From Rhizobium sp. (GTDB lineage Bacteria; Pseudomonadota; Alphaproteobacteria; Rhizobiales; Rhizobiaceae), in contig JARXAQ010000157.1 in the NCBI GenBank assembly GCA_029865825.1, positions 1 to 37,234 of the forward strand: a stretch of DNA of 37,234 nucleotides. Direction: 5' to 3'. The position numbers and the translations under genes are program-made. The notes below the pieces were generated by a model. The model made no database searches. It was not told where the DNA came from and saw only the letters and a list, made by a program, of their open reading frames with translations. Shown in pieces: positions 8,632 through 15,771 of the stretch. Each line of letters opens with the position of its first letter. Position 1 is the first letter of the stretch.

Positions 8632-9318
8632 TCAGGACAAAGGGCGGTCGCCGGAAGCGACCCGGGCCAGATGCAGTGGCTCGAGCAAAGTCACGAGATC
8701 GCTGTGCTGGAAATCGATGAGACCGGCCTTCTTGAGCCGGGTGAAACACCGGCTGACCGTCTCGATGGTGAGCCCGAGCCAATCGGCGAGATCGGTGCGG
8801 GTGGGAAAGAGATGAAAGGTGATTGCGCCGCGCTTCTGCTGGCGGGCGGGACGCCCGAACTGGCCGGCGAGATCGAGAAGGGCCGAGGCGACCCGTTCGG
8901 GTGCCGTCTTGCGGCCGAGCAGCATGGCGAGCGCCTGGGAGCGCGCCAGCATTTCGCCCAGCGCCGATTCGAGGTCGCCCGGCGACAGCGGCTCGGCGAT
9001 CGGTTCGAGCCGGGTAAGGCCGAGGGTTTCTGCGGAGTAGCGGTTGCGGTCGCCGAGACCGAAGCCGATCAGGCGGCCGGGGCCGACCAGATCGATGATT
9101 TGGCGCCGACCGTCCGACAGGGTTTGGGAGGTGGCGACACAGCCGTCGAGCACGCGATATTGCGGCGAGCGCGCGAAGCCTTCGAGGAAGACGATGGTAC
9201 GGGGCGGCAGGAGGGCCTGGTCTTCCGACCGAACCCTTTGCAGCGCATTGCGCACCAGGACAGGTGACGGCGCCTTGTGCGCCTCACCATCGGCAAGCAT
9301 TGACAACATGACTGACAT
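8632..9318 (-). CDS. Crp/Fnr-family transcriptional regulator without an FeS cysteine cluster
   Basis: 228 residues: an N-terminal cyclic-nucleotide-binding-like beta barrel (about 30-135, with IVFLEGFARSPQYRVLDGCVAT and IIDLVGPGRLIGFG) and a C-terminal winged helix with the Crp/Fnr recognition helix (TDLADWLGLTIETVSRCFTRLKKAGLI, about 170-200). The E..SR of ETVSR is the residue set that reads TTGAT-type half sites in FNR/FixK proteins, so a similar operator is expected. The N-terminal cysteine cluster of oxygen-sensing FNR is absent; only two cysteines occur, one in the barrel and one in the recognition helix. The ligand is therefore unknown. It lies 34 bases upstream of the PepSY-TM gene and 90 bases downstream of a secreted CxxC protein gene. 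The start is the first ATG; a second is 9 bases on, and neither has a strong ribosome binding site. Confidence 0.88.
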   Translation of the reverse strand: MSVMLSMLADGEAHKAPSPVLVRNALQRVRSEDQALLPPRTIVFLEGFARSPQYRVLDGCVATSQTLSDGRRQIIDLVGPGRLIGFGLGDRNRYSAETLGLTRLEPIAEPLSPGDLESALGEMLARSQALAMLLGRKTAPERVASALLDLAGQFGRPARQQKRGAITFHLFPTRTDLADWLGLTIETVSRCFTRLKKAGLIDFQHSDLVTLLEPLHLARVASGDRPLS

Positions 9319-9408
9319 CCGGATTGCGACCGGACATGCGTCATGCGCATGGGGCCCGGCCTGATGATGCTTCTGATCCTGCGCGACATGCGCAGTATCG
9401 TTGATCGA

Positions 9409-9807
9409 TCAGGTCAGGGCCGGCGGCGCGCGAGGCGCGCTGTTGGGTGGGAAAAGCTGGCGGTAATGGGCTTCGGCCGGCTGCGGGAGAACGGCTGCGA
9501 CAGCGGTCGACAGGCGGATCCCGACAGAATCGGCGGGTGTCGGCAGCACGGTGGTTGCCGAGATGCGGCAGGCCTCGCAATCGGCGGCCGTGGCGTGGAA
9601 TTTCGACTTGCCGTCCTCATCTGTGCCGGGCAGGCAGAGTTCGGGAAGTGTTCCGTCGGGGAGGGTGAGAAGGGCGACTTCAGCCGGCGTCAACGCCTGA
9701 GCGACCGGCACTGGCGGCCGGTGCGCGAGGCCGAGCAGAACGAGCGCGATGACGCAGACGATGCGCATCGCTCGATCAAACCCAGTCCGGACGCCCGTTT
9801 TGGCCAT
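9409..9807 (-). CDS. Small secreted protein with C...CxxC, DUF2946-like
   Basis: 132 residues. The N-terminus (MAKTGVRTGFDRAMRIVCVIALVLLGLAHRPPVPVAQA) is a signal peptide or anchor with a basic start, a hydrophobic core and an AQA-type cleavage site. The mature part has one cysteine in LPELCLPGTDEDG and a CEAC pair, then a Pro/Ala-rich tail. A lone Cys followed by His and CxxC in a short exported protein resembles the DUF2946 family, often found near metal-handling genes; this assignment is tentative. The start at 9807 has GGGGGA about 8 bases upstream; the longer frame to 9840 lacks one. It is the first of three co-oriented genes with the Crp-type regulator and the PepSY-TM protein. Confidence 0.65.
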   Translation of the reverse strand: MAKTGVRTGFDRAMRIVCVIALVLLGLAHRPPVPVAQALTPAEVALLTLPDGTLPELCLPGTDEDGKSKFHATAADCEACRISATTVLPTPADSVGIRLSTAVAAVLPQPAEAHYRQLFPPNSAPRAPPALT

Positions 9808-9913
9808 ACTATCCCCCGATAGAGTAAGTGTGGATAGCACCGCCGCTTTCGCCTCGCAAGCGCGCGAAACTGTCGCAAGCGATGCGGCTTGTCGACGAAG
9901 TCCGGTTTCCGGA

Positions 9914-10174
9914 TCAGACCGGCAGACGGGTCGGGCGGGGCTGGCGCAGGATGAACCAGCCGAGATGGCGGTTCAGCAGCGGCGCGATGCCGTAAACGAT
10001 GGAGAACACCATCACCGGCGCCAGGACGAGGGTGCGCGCCCAGATCGGCCAGTCCTGCGTGAGCGGCATCAGGACATAGAGTATGGCCGTGACAAAGGGA
10101 TAGATCACCACCAACATGAGGGCGGCGAGGCGATGCTTGGAGGGGACGGGGCGTATGGCAGAGGCGGTGGACAT
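9914..10174 (-). CDS. Small two-TM membrane protein
   Basis: 86 residues with two hydrophobic segments (about 18-38, LAALMLVVIYPFVTAILYVLM, and about 48-70, RTLVLAPVMVFSIVYGIAPLL) joined by a short loop with DWPIW. The YP...RTLVL...PLLNR pattern resembles the membrane tail of some antibiotic-biosynthesis-monooxygenase-domain proteins, here standing alone; that likeness is from memory and weak. The start at 10174 (MSTASAIRP) has GGAG about 7 bases upstream; the in-frame ATG at 10186 has none. It is transcribed divergently from a TetR-family regulator, with an 82-bp intergenic region holding a palindrome, so it is the likely target of that regulator. Function unknown. Confidence 0.72.
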   Translation of the reverse strand: MSTASAIRPVPSKHRLAALMLVVIYPFVTAILYVLMPLTQDWPIWARTLVLAPVMVFSIVYGIAPLLNRHLGWFILRQPRPTRLPV

Positions 10175-10200
10175 TTCGAGCTCCATCAGAACGGTACGTA

Positions 10201-10218
10201 TCGTTTATATAGAAACGA
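10201..10218 (+). promoter_or_regulatory. Palindromic operator candidate between the two-TM gene and tetR
   Basis: Arms TCGTTT (10201-10206) and AAACGA (10213-10218) flank ATATAG. Beyond them, AACGG-like blocks on each side (near 10189 and 10219) extend the symmetry imperfectly. The position midway between divergent starts is typical of a TetR-family operator, and the AT-rich centre could overlap a -10 element. Confidence 0.5.
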
Positions 10219-10256
10219 GCCGTTCCGTTCAATAGTCAATCGTGTTATAGGGGGTG

Positions 10257-10907
10257 ATGACGACGATCAATGTGACCACGACCCCGACCGACATCACAAA
10301 ACGCACCTCGATCGGGGCGCAACGCAATCCGGCGAGCGAGGCGGCGATCCTCGATGCGGCGGAAGACATCCTGCGCGAAGGCGGGCTGTCGGCCTTTTCC
10401 ATCGAGGCGGTGGCGCGTCGCGCCAAGGCGGGCAAGCCGACCATCTATCGCTGGTGGCCCTCGAAGGCCGCCCTGCTGCTCGATGTCTATCACCGGCAGA
10501 AAGGCGAATCCTTTTACCCGGATACCGGCGAAACACGAGAAGACCTCCGGCACTTCCTGGAGACGCTGCTCGGCTTCTGGCGCGAAAGCGGCGGTGACAT
10601 TTTCCGCTCGATTATCGCTTCCGCCCAGAGCGAGCCGGACGCGCTGGCGGCGCTGCGCGACTATGCCGTGACGCGGTGCCGGGCGAGCAGCGTGATTCTC
10701 CAGCGCGGCCAGGCCCGAGGCGAGATTCGCGCCGATCTCGACGCCACGCTGGTGATGGAGCTGTTTTCAAGTTTCTGCTGGAACCGGTTGCTGACCGGCC
10801 GGCTGGAGATATCTGCGGCGGACATCGGCATGGTTGTCGATGCCGTCATGGGAGGCCTCGCTGCGCCGTCCGGTCCGGGCAAAATCAGTAGTGCGGCGGG
10901 CGGGTGA
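10257..10907 (+). CDS. TetR/AcrR-family transcriptional regulator
   Basis: 216 residues. The N-terminal TetR helix-turn-helix is clear (AAILDAAEDILREGGLSAFSIEAVARRAKAGKPTIYRWWPSKAALLLDVY, about residues 24-72), with the family-typical GKPTIYRWWPSK recognition segment. The C-terminal helical ligand domain resembles the TetR_C_11 type seen in many rhizobial regulators. The ATG at 10257 follows a GTG at 10254; AGGGGG lies only 2 bases before the ATG, an unusually short spacing, so the start is not certain. It is divergent from the two-TM protein gene and probably represses it and itself. The ligand cannot be told. Its 3' end overlaps the slyX 3' end by 23 bases on the other strand. Confidence 0.9.
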   Translation: MTTINVTTTPTDITKRTSIGAQRNPASEAAILDAAEDILREGGLSAFSIEAVARRAKAGKPTIYRWWPSKAALLLDVYHRQKGESFYPDTGETREDLRHFLETLLGFWRESGGDIFRSIIASAQSEPDALAALRDYAVTRCRASSVILQRGQARGEIRADLDATLVMELFSSFCWNRLLTGRLEISAADIGMVVDAVMGGLAAPSGPGKISSAAGG

Positions 10908-11097
10908 TCGCGGGGGCGTCGACGGACTGCTCCTCCAGGGTGAGGAAGCGTTCCGTCAGCCGATCGAGCTTGGTCCGGGCCTGCTCCACCACCTTCCATT
11001 GCTCCGCCAGCTGGTCCGACAGTTCCTCGATGACGCGGGCCTGATGCGCGACCGTTTCTTCGAGGCGCAGAATGCGGTCTTCGCAAGCATCGTCCAT
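10885..11097 (-). CDS. slyX: SlyX family protein
   Basis: 70 residues, the usual SlyX length. The sequence is a heptad-rich helix (RILRLEETVAHQARVIEELSDQLAEQW, about residues 7-33) followed by a second helix and the conserved PPHY ending. SlyX proteins are small coiled-coil proteins of unknown function. The start at 11097 (MDDACEDR) has GGAGAGA about 6-8 bases upstream; the frame extends to 11142, but that part is not like the family. The last 23 bases are shared, antisense, with the end of the TetR gene. Confidence 0.88.
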   Translation of the reverse strand: MDDACEDRILRLEETVAHQARVIEELSDQLAEQWKVVEQARTKLDRLTERFLTLEEQSVDAPAITRPPHY

Positions 11098-11155
11098 CTT
11101 CGTCTCTCCACCGGGTTCGCAGGAAGGGTCTCCATGCCGCAAGACGGGCCGGGCG

Positions 11156-11455
11156 TCAAATGTGCTGGTCGCGCTGCTTCTTCTTGCGATAGGGCATCAG
11201 CATGACTGCCGAGGCGGTGACGGCAGCGGCGAAAGTGAGCGCCAGCGGCACAACCAACATCAGGGCCGGGAGAACCGGATGGAGCGAGCGGGACAGCGAG
11301 GTGCCGACGCCGCCGAGGTCGAGCCAGAGGATGGCCAGACCGACGAAGAGGCCGAGGCCTGCGCCGACCAACGCATTCACCGCGAGGAAGCGAAGCATCT
11401 CCCAATGATCGCGGCGCGCCTCTTCCGGCGTCTGTTCGTCGGACTGTCGTTGCAT
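11156..11455 (-). CDS. Small two-TM membrane protein, hypothetical
   Basis: 99 residues with two strong membrane segments (about 22-46, LRFLAVNALVGAGLGLFVGLAILWL, and about 62-88, LPALMLVVPLALTFAAAVTASAVML), a charged N-terminus (MQRQSDEQTPEEARRDHWEM) and a basic tail (PYRKKKQRDQHI), implying both ends in the cytoplasm. I do not recognise a named family. It lies 58 bases upstream of slyX in the same orientation and divergent from recF. The 136 bases between it and recF hold no gene. Confidence 0.7.
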   Translation of the reverse strand: MQRQSDEQTPEEARRDHWEMLRFLAVNALVGAGLGLFVGLAILWLDLGGVGTSLSRSLHPVLPALMLVVPLALTFAAAVTASAVMLMPYRKKKQRDQHI

Positions 11456-11603
11456 GGCTGTCTCCCGGATCTGTAGCGATGACCATAACAGAAAGGGACC
11501 CTGCCTTCATGGCGCCAAGGGTCGCAGCCGACGCGCCTGTAGGAAAAGCGGGCTGCACCTTGCCTTGGGCGGCCAATCGGCCTAGCTCAGGGTGCTGCAA
11601 CTG

Positions 11604-12740
11604 ATGCGACCGATGACCCAGAAAACATATATCCAGCGGCTGAAGCTCACCGATTTCCGCAACTACACCCAGGCCGGGCTCGTCCTCGATGAGCGGCATG
11701 TGGTGCTTGTGGGCAAGAACGGCGCCGGCAAGACGAATTTCATGGAGGCGATCTCGCTGCTCTCGCCCGGACGGGGGCTGCGGCGGGCCGTGCTGTCCGA
11801 CATGCCGAGGATCGGGGCCACTGACAGCTTCACCATTTTTGCTGCTGTCGAGGGTATGAATGGCGAGGCGGATATCGGCACCGGTACGGAGACCACAGAA
11901 GAGGACAATCTCGTTCGTCGGCTCAGGATCAACGGTTCTCCGGCCAAGTCCGTCGACGATCTCACCGACCATCTGCGCATTCTGTGGCTGACGCCGGCGA
12001 TGGACGGGCTGTTCACCGGGCCATCGGCCGAGCGGCGGCGGTTTCTCGATCGGCTGGTGCTGTCGCTGGATCCGGCGCATGGGCGGCGGGCGAATGATTT
12101 CGAGCGGGCGATGCGCAGTCGCAACCGGCTGCTCTCGGAGGGGCGGTTCGACCCCTCCTGGCTGTCCGGCATCGAGCAGCAGATGGCAGCACTCGGAGTC
12201 GCCATGGCGGCAGCGCGGCGCGAGATGCTGGGGTTGTTGGCCGGGCTGATCGAGGCCGACCGGCAGACTTCGCCCTTTCCCTCGGCAGAGCTTTCGCTGA
12301 CCGGGTTTCTGGATGAACTTTCGGACCTTCCGGCTTTCGAGCTGGAAGAGCGTTATATCGAGGTGCTGGCGCAATCGCGGCATCGGGATGCGGCGGCGGG
12401 CCGCACACTCGAGGGGCCGCATCGGGCGGACCTGACCGTGCGGCATATCGAGAAGAACATGGATGCGGAGCGCTGTTCGACTGGCGAGCAGAAGGCGCTG
12501 TTGATCGGGTTGATCCTCGCCCATGCGCGGCTGGTGGCGACGATGACGGGTTTTGCGCCGATATTGCTGTTGGACGAGATCGCTGCGCATCTAGACGAGG
12601 GGCGGCGGGCGGCGCTGTTTGACCGGATCGATGCGCTGGGCGGGCAGGCCTTTATGACCGGGACTGACGTTGCGATGTTTTCGGCGCTTGGAGAGCGGGC
12701 GCAGATCGTGACCGTGGAAGATGGCAGCCTTGATGTCTGA
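11604..12740 (+). CDS. recF: DNA replication and repair protein RecF
   Basis: About 378 residues. RecF is an SMC-like ATPase that with RecO and RecR loads RecA at gaps. Seen: N-terminal IQRLKLTDFRNY, Walker A (VGKNGAGKTNFMEAI), the signature STGEQKALLIGL (about residue 295) and Walker B with D-loop (LLLDEIAAHLDEGRR). The start is uncertain: GTG 11592, ATG 11604 and ATG 11613 are in frame; AGGG at 11589-11592 lies about 11 bases before 11604, while homology begins just after 11613. A moeB-like gene follows 30 bases downstream, giving a recF-moeB-GNAT transcription unit. It is not next to dnaA/dnaN in this window, as is usual for rhizobia. Confidence 0.95.
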   Translation: MRPMTQKTYIQRLKLTDFRNYTQAGLVLDERHVVLVGKNGAGKTNFMEAISLLSPGRGLRRAVLSDMPRIGATDSFTIFAAVEGMNGEADIGTGTETTEEDNLVRRLRINGSPAKSVDDLTDHLRILWLTPAMDGLFTGPSAERRRFLDRLVLSLDPAHGRRANDFERAMRSRNRLLSEGRFDPSWLSGIEQQMAALGVAMAAARREMLGLLAGLIEADRQTSPFPSAELSLTGFLDELSDLPAFELEERYIEVLAQSRHRDAAAGRTLEGPHRADLTVRHIEKNMDAERCSTGEQKALLIGLILAHARLVATMTGFAPILLLDEIAAHLDEGRRAALFDRIDALGGQAFMTGTDVAMFSALGERAQIVTVEDGSLDV

Positions 12741-12770
12741 GACGACTTTGAACGGCCACGATGCGGTGGC

Positions 12771-13544
12771 ATGATGGCGACCATGGACCCGCTGCTTCCC
12801 GACGAAATTTCCCGCTATCATCGCCATATCCTGCTGCCAGAAGTCGGCGGGCATGGACAGCAATTGCTCAAAGCCGCGCGCGTCATGGTGATCGGGGCCG
12901 GGGGGCTCGGATCGCCGGTGCTGCAATATCTGGCGGCGGCTGGCGTCGGCACGCTGTCGATTGTCGATGATGACGGGGTGTCGCTGTCCAACCTGCAGCG
13001 GCAGGTGATCCACGATACGGGCACGCTCGGAGAGCAGAAGACGGAGAGTGCGGCGCGGGCGATCGCGCGGCTCAACCCGCATTGCCGGGTGATCCGTTTC
13101 GAGGAGCGGTTCGACGCGCATTTCGCTCGCGACCATCTGGCCGGCCAGACGCTTTTGATCGATGGATCCGACAATTTCGACACGCGCTATGCGGCGGCCG
13201 ACCAGGCGGAGGCGGCGAAGGTGCCGCTGGTGACCGGGGCTGTCGGGCGGTTCGATGGGACCGTGACGGTGCTGAAGCCCTATGAGGCGGGGCCGGATGG
13301 GACGCTGTATCCGCGCTACCGCGATCTCTTCCCGGAACGGCCACCCGAAGGTCTCATTCCTTCCTGCGCCGAAGTGGGTGTGATTGGGGCGCTGACCGGT
13401 GTCATCGGCACGCTGATGGCGATGGAGGCGATTAAGCTGATCACCGGCATCGGCGAGCCGCTTGTTGGCAAGCTCTTGATGTATGACGGGCTTTCGGCGC
13501 GGTTCGAGACGATCCGCTACAAGCGGCGGGCCGAGCGCGCATGA
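12771..13544 (+). CDS. moeB: MoeB/ThiF-family adenylyltransferase
   Basis: 257 residues of the E1-like superfamily, which adenylates the C-terminal glycine of MoaD or ThiS for sulfur transfer in molybdopterin or thiamine synthesis. Seen: the nucleotide-binding GAGGLGSPVLQYLAAAGVG (about 42-60), NLQRQVIHDTGTLGEQK with the conserved Arg, the DGSDNFDTRY motif, and SCAEVGVIGALTGVIG with the conserved Cys. The two CxxC zinc pairs of E. coli MoeB are missing (the PCYRCL region reads YPRYRDL here, and the C-terminus has none), and there is no rhodanese domain. The choice between MoeB and ThiF cannot be settled from the sequence. The start could be any of the ATGs at 12771, 12774 or 12783. The stop overlaps the next start by ATGA. 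Confidence 0.88.
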   Translation: MMATMDPLLPDEISRYHRHILLPEVGGHGQQLLKAARVMVIGAGGLGSPVLQYLAAAGVGTLSIVDDDGVSLSNLQRQVIHDTGTLGEQKTESAARAIARLNPHCRVIRFEERFDAHFARDHLAGQTLLIDGSDNFDTRYAAADQAEAAKVPLVTGAVGRFDGTVTVLKPYEAGPDGTLYPRYRDLFPERPPEGLIPSCAEVGVIGALTGVIGTLMAMEAIKLITGIGEPLVGKLLMYDGLSARFETIRYKRRAERA

Positions 13545-14017
13545 TTGCGGTGGAACGGATCGGTGACGATGGCTACGGGGATCATGCGGCGCTTCTGTCG
13601 CTGATCCTGCGGTCTTTCGCTTACATGGACGGGGTCATCGAGCCACCCTCCTCCGCGCACCGGCTGACGGTGGACAGCCTGGCGCAGAAGGCGCGCGACG
13701 AGATCGGTTATGTGGCGCTCGATGAGGGTGTGCCGGTCGGCTGTATCTACATGCGGCCCGAGGCGGATTGTCTTTACGTCGGGAAGCTGGCGGTCGATCC
13801 CGAGACCCAGGGACGCGGCATCGGACGGCGGCTGATGGACCGGGCGGAGGCCTTGGCGGCGCAGCTATCGCTGCCTGCGCTTCGGCTGGAGACGCGGATC
13901 GAACTGACAGGAAATCACCGCCGCTTCGGTGCCTGGTGCTTCGTTGCGACGGCGGAAAAGTCCCATCCGGGTTATGACCGCACGACCTATATCGAGATGC
14001 GCAAAGCCTTGCGGTGA
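13541..14017 (+). CDS. GNAT-family N-acetyltransferase
   Basis: 158 residues with a complete GNAT fold. The acetyl-CoA loop is KLAVDPETQGRGIGRRLMDRAEALA (about residues 83-107), preceded by beta strands containing VGCIYMRPEADCLYVG. The substrate is unknown. The ATG overlaps the moeB stop in ATGA, so translation is coupled and the gene is the third of the recF transcription unit. It converges on the 2-hydroxyacid dehydrogenase gene with only 6 bases between the stops. Confidence 0.9.
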   Translation: MIAVERIGDDGYGDHAALLSLILRSFAYMDGVIEPPSSAHRLTVDSLAQKARDEIGYVALDEGVPVGCIYMRPEADCLYVGKLAVDPETQGRGIGRRLMDRAEALAAQLSLPALRLETRIELTGNHRRFGAWCFVATAEKSHPGYDRTTYIEMRKALR

Positions 14018-14023
14018 AACCGC

Positions 14024-15028
14024 TCACGTCCGGCTGGGCAGCACTCGGTTGGGCGGGCGGTGGCCGTCGAAATAGGTGCGGATGTTGATAATCACCTTGT
14101 CGCCCATGTCGATGCGGCCTTCGATCGTGGCCGATCCCGTGTGCGGCAAAAGCACGACCTTGCCCTCGTTGGCGAGCTTGACCAGCTTCGGATTGACGGC
14201 GGGTTCGTTCTCGAAGACGTCGAGGCCGGCGCCGGCTATTTTGCCGCTCCGCAGGCATTGGATCAGGGCGTCCTCGTCGATGATGTCGCCGCGGGCCGTG
14301 TTGACGATGTAGCTGGTCGGCTGCAGGAGAGCGAGACGGCGGGCGGACAGTAGATGGAAGGTGGCGGGCGTCGAGGGACAATTGACCGAGACGATGTCTA
14401 CGCGCGCCAGCATCTGGTCGAGGCTGTCCCAGTAGGTCGCTTCCAGCTCGTTTTCGGTGGCCGGATTGACCTTCTTGCGGTTATGATAATGGATCGACAG
14501 GCCGAAGGCCTTGGCGCGGCGCGCGACGGCGGTGCCGATGCGGCCCATGCCGATGATGCCGATGCGCTTGCCCGAAATGCGGCGGCCGAGCATCCAGGTG
14601 GGTGACCAGCCCTCCCATTCGCCCGGACGATCCATCAGGACGCGGGCGCCCTGGACGAGGCGGCGGGGCACGGCGAGGATCAGCGCCATCGTCATGTCGG
14701 CGGTGTCTTCGGTGAGCACGTTCGGCGTATTGGTGACCGTGATGCCCCGTTTCGCGGCGGCGTCGACATCGATGTGGTCGGTTCCGTTGGAGAAGCTGGC
14801 GATCAGCTTGAGCTGTGGGCCGGCCTCGGCGATCAGGGCGGCGTCAATCCGATCGGTGACGGTCGGCACGAGCACGTCGCAGGACCGGACGGCGGCGATC
14901 AACTGCTCGCGCGTGCGCGGCAGATCGTCGATGTTGAGCTCGGCCTCGAAGAGTTCGCGCATGCGCGTTTCCACGGCGTCAGGCAGTTTGCGGGTGATAT
15001 AGACCGAGGGTCTTTTCCTGTTCGTCAT
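14024..15028 (-). CDS. D-isomer-specific 2-hydroxyacid dehydrogenase (glyoxylate/hydroxypyruvate reductase-like)
   Basis: 334 residues with the formate/glycerate dehydrogenase fold. The NAD(P) Rossmann motif is GIIGMGRIGTAVARR (about 153-167), followed by HYHNRKKVNP; the basic residues after the second strand suggest NADPH. Catalytic residues are visible: Arg in VNTARGD, Glu in DVFENEP and His in LLPHTGSAT. Such enzymes reduce glyoxylate or hydroxypyruvate; the exact substrate cannot be told. The start at 15028 (MTNRKRPSVYITRKLP) matches the family; the frame continues to 15124 without homology. No strong ribosome binding site is visible. Gene order (recF, moeB, GNAT, this enzyme, SH3b protein, adenosine kinase) looks ancestral. 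Confidence 0.92.
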   Translation of the reverse strand: MTNRKRPSVYITRKLPDAVETRMRELFEAELNIDDLPRTREQLIAAVRSCDVLVPTVTDRIDAALIAEAGPQLKLIASFSNGTDHIDVDAAAKRGITVTNTPNVLTEDTADMTMALILAVPRRLVQGARVLMDRPGEWEGWSPTWMLGRRISGKRIGIIGMGRIGTAVARRAKAFGLSIHYHNRKKVNPATENELEATYWDSLDQMLARVDIVSVNCPSTPATFHLLSARRLALLQPTSYIVNTARGDIIDEDALIQCLRSGKIAGAGLDVFENEPAVNPKLVKLANEGKVVLLPHTGSATIEGRIDMGDKVIINIRTYFDGHRPPNRVLPSRT

Positions 15029-15228
15029 GGATGGTTCGATGCCTTGTTCAGAACTCGTTAACCAACACGGGGGATACTCTCCCCCTTGAAGGGCAATTTC
15101 TAGCAAACCCGTCGGGGAAGACAAACAAAACTCGTCGACGCGTCGCTGATTTGTCCGGGGCCCTTAGCAGGCCCGGCCCCAAGAGGGCAGATAAGTCCTT
15201 TGTATCCATCGCTCAGTCCGGAACGATC

Positions 15229-15771
15229 ATGTTTGTGAACCTGTCCCGAGTCAGCCTTGCATCCGGTGTCCTCGCTCTGTCCCTGATGATGGGGCCACAG
15301 CTCAGTTTCGCCCAGTCTTCGACGAAGGGGTCGAGCGGTCTTCCGCTTCCGCGCTTCGTCAGCCTGAAGGCGGAGAAGGTCAATCTCCGGATCGGCCCGA
15401 GCACCGATTACGCGGTCTCCTGGCGCTACATGAAATCCGGCCTGCCGGTCGAGATCATCCGCGAATACGAAAACTGGCGCCAGATCCGCGACGCCGACGG
15501 CACCGAGGGCTGGGTCAGCCAGACTCTGCTTTCCTGCGAGCGCACGGCCGTGGCGGCCCCGTGGATGCGCGGCAACGGCAGCAATGTGTATGTGATGATG
15601 CGACGCGATTCGATGTCGTCGGCCGCCGTCATCGCCAAGCTGGAGCCGGGCGTCGTGATCAATATTTCCGAATGCAACGGCAACTGGTGCAAGGCCGAGA
15701 CGCAAGGGGTCGGCGGCTGGGTTTCGCAAGAGGAAATCTGGGGCGCCTATCCCGGCGAGGCCTTCAAATAA
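15229..15771 (+). CDS. Periplasmic protein with two bacterial SH3 domains
   Basis: 180 residues. The N-terminus (MFVNLSRVSLASGVLALSLMMG to FAQ) is a Sec signal peptide with likely cleavage after FAQ, about residue 29. Two SH3b repeats follow: RFVSLKAEKVNLRIGPSTDYAVSW to WVSQTLLS (about 44-105), and GSNVYVMMRRDSMSSAAVIAKLEPG to WVSQEEIWG (about 120-172). Two cysteines in the second repeat could form a disulfide. Such proteins usually bind peptidoglycan or envelope partners. The start at 15229 was chosen because the signal peptide begins there; the frame is open back to 15031 but the extra part has no homology. The 200 bases before it hold a GGGGGA/TCCCCC hairpin (15069-15085). Its last 8 bases overlap the adenosine kinase 3' end. 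Confidence 0.87.
   Translation: MFVNLSRVSLASGVLALSLMMGPQLSFAQSSTKGSSGLPLPRFVSLKAEKVNLRIGPSTDYAVSWRYMKSGLPVEIIREYENWRQIRDADGTEGWVSQTLLSCERTAVAAPWMRGNGSNVYVMMRRDSMSSAAVIAKLEPGVVINISECNGNWCKAETQGVGGWVSQEEIWGAYPGEAFK

Noticed and set aside
7068-8720. 550-residue plus-strand frame opposite the PepSY-TM gene
   Set aside because: The minus frame encodes recognisable membrane segments and has a ribosome binding site; the plus frame is low in hydrophobicity and unlike any protein.
9397-9413. Possible FNR/FixK box TTGATCGATCAG upstream of the Crp-type gene
   Set aside because: The half sites are 2 bases apart, not the 4 required for an FNR box, so it is only a short chance palindrome.
9655-9663. KOPS-like GGGGAGGG
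   Set aside because: Isolated matches to GGGNAGGG are expected by chance in GC-rich DNA; no clustering or strand bias could be shown in this window.
10956-12590. 544-residue minus-strand frame opposite recF and slyX
   Set aside because: Spans two unrelated real genes on both strands, with antisense-like composition; RecF motifs on plus are unmistakable.
15069-15085. GGGGGA/TCCCCC inverted repeat before the SH3b gene
   Set aside because: A short GC hairpin without a T-tract and not at a divergent operator centre; noted in the SH3b entry but not called a regulatory site.
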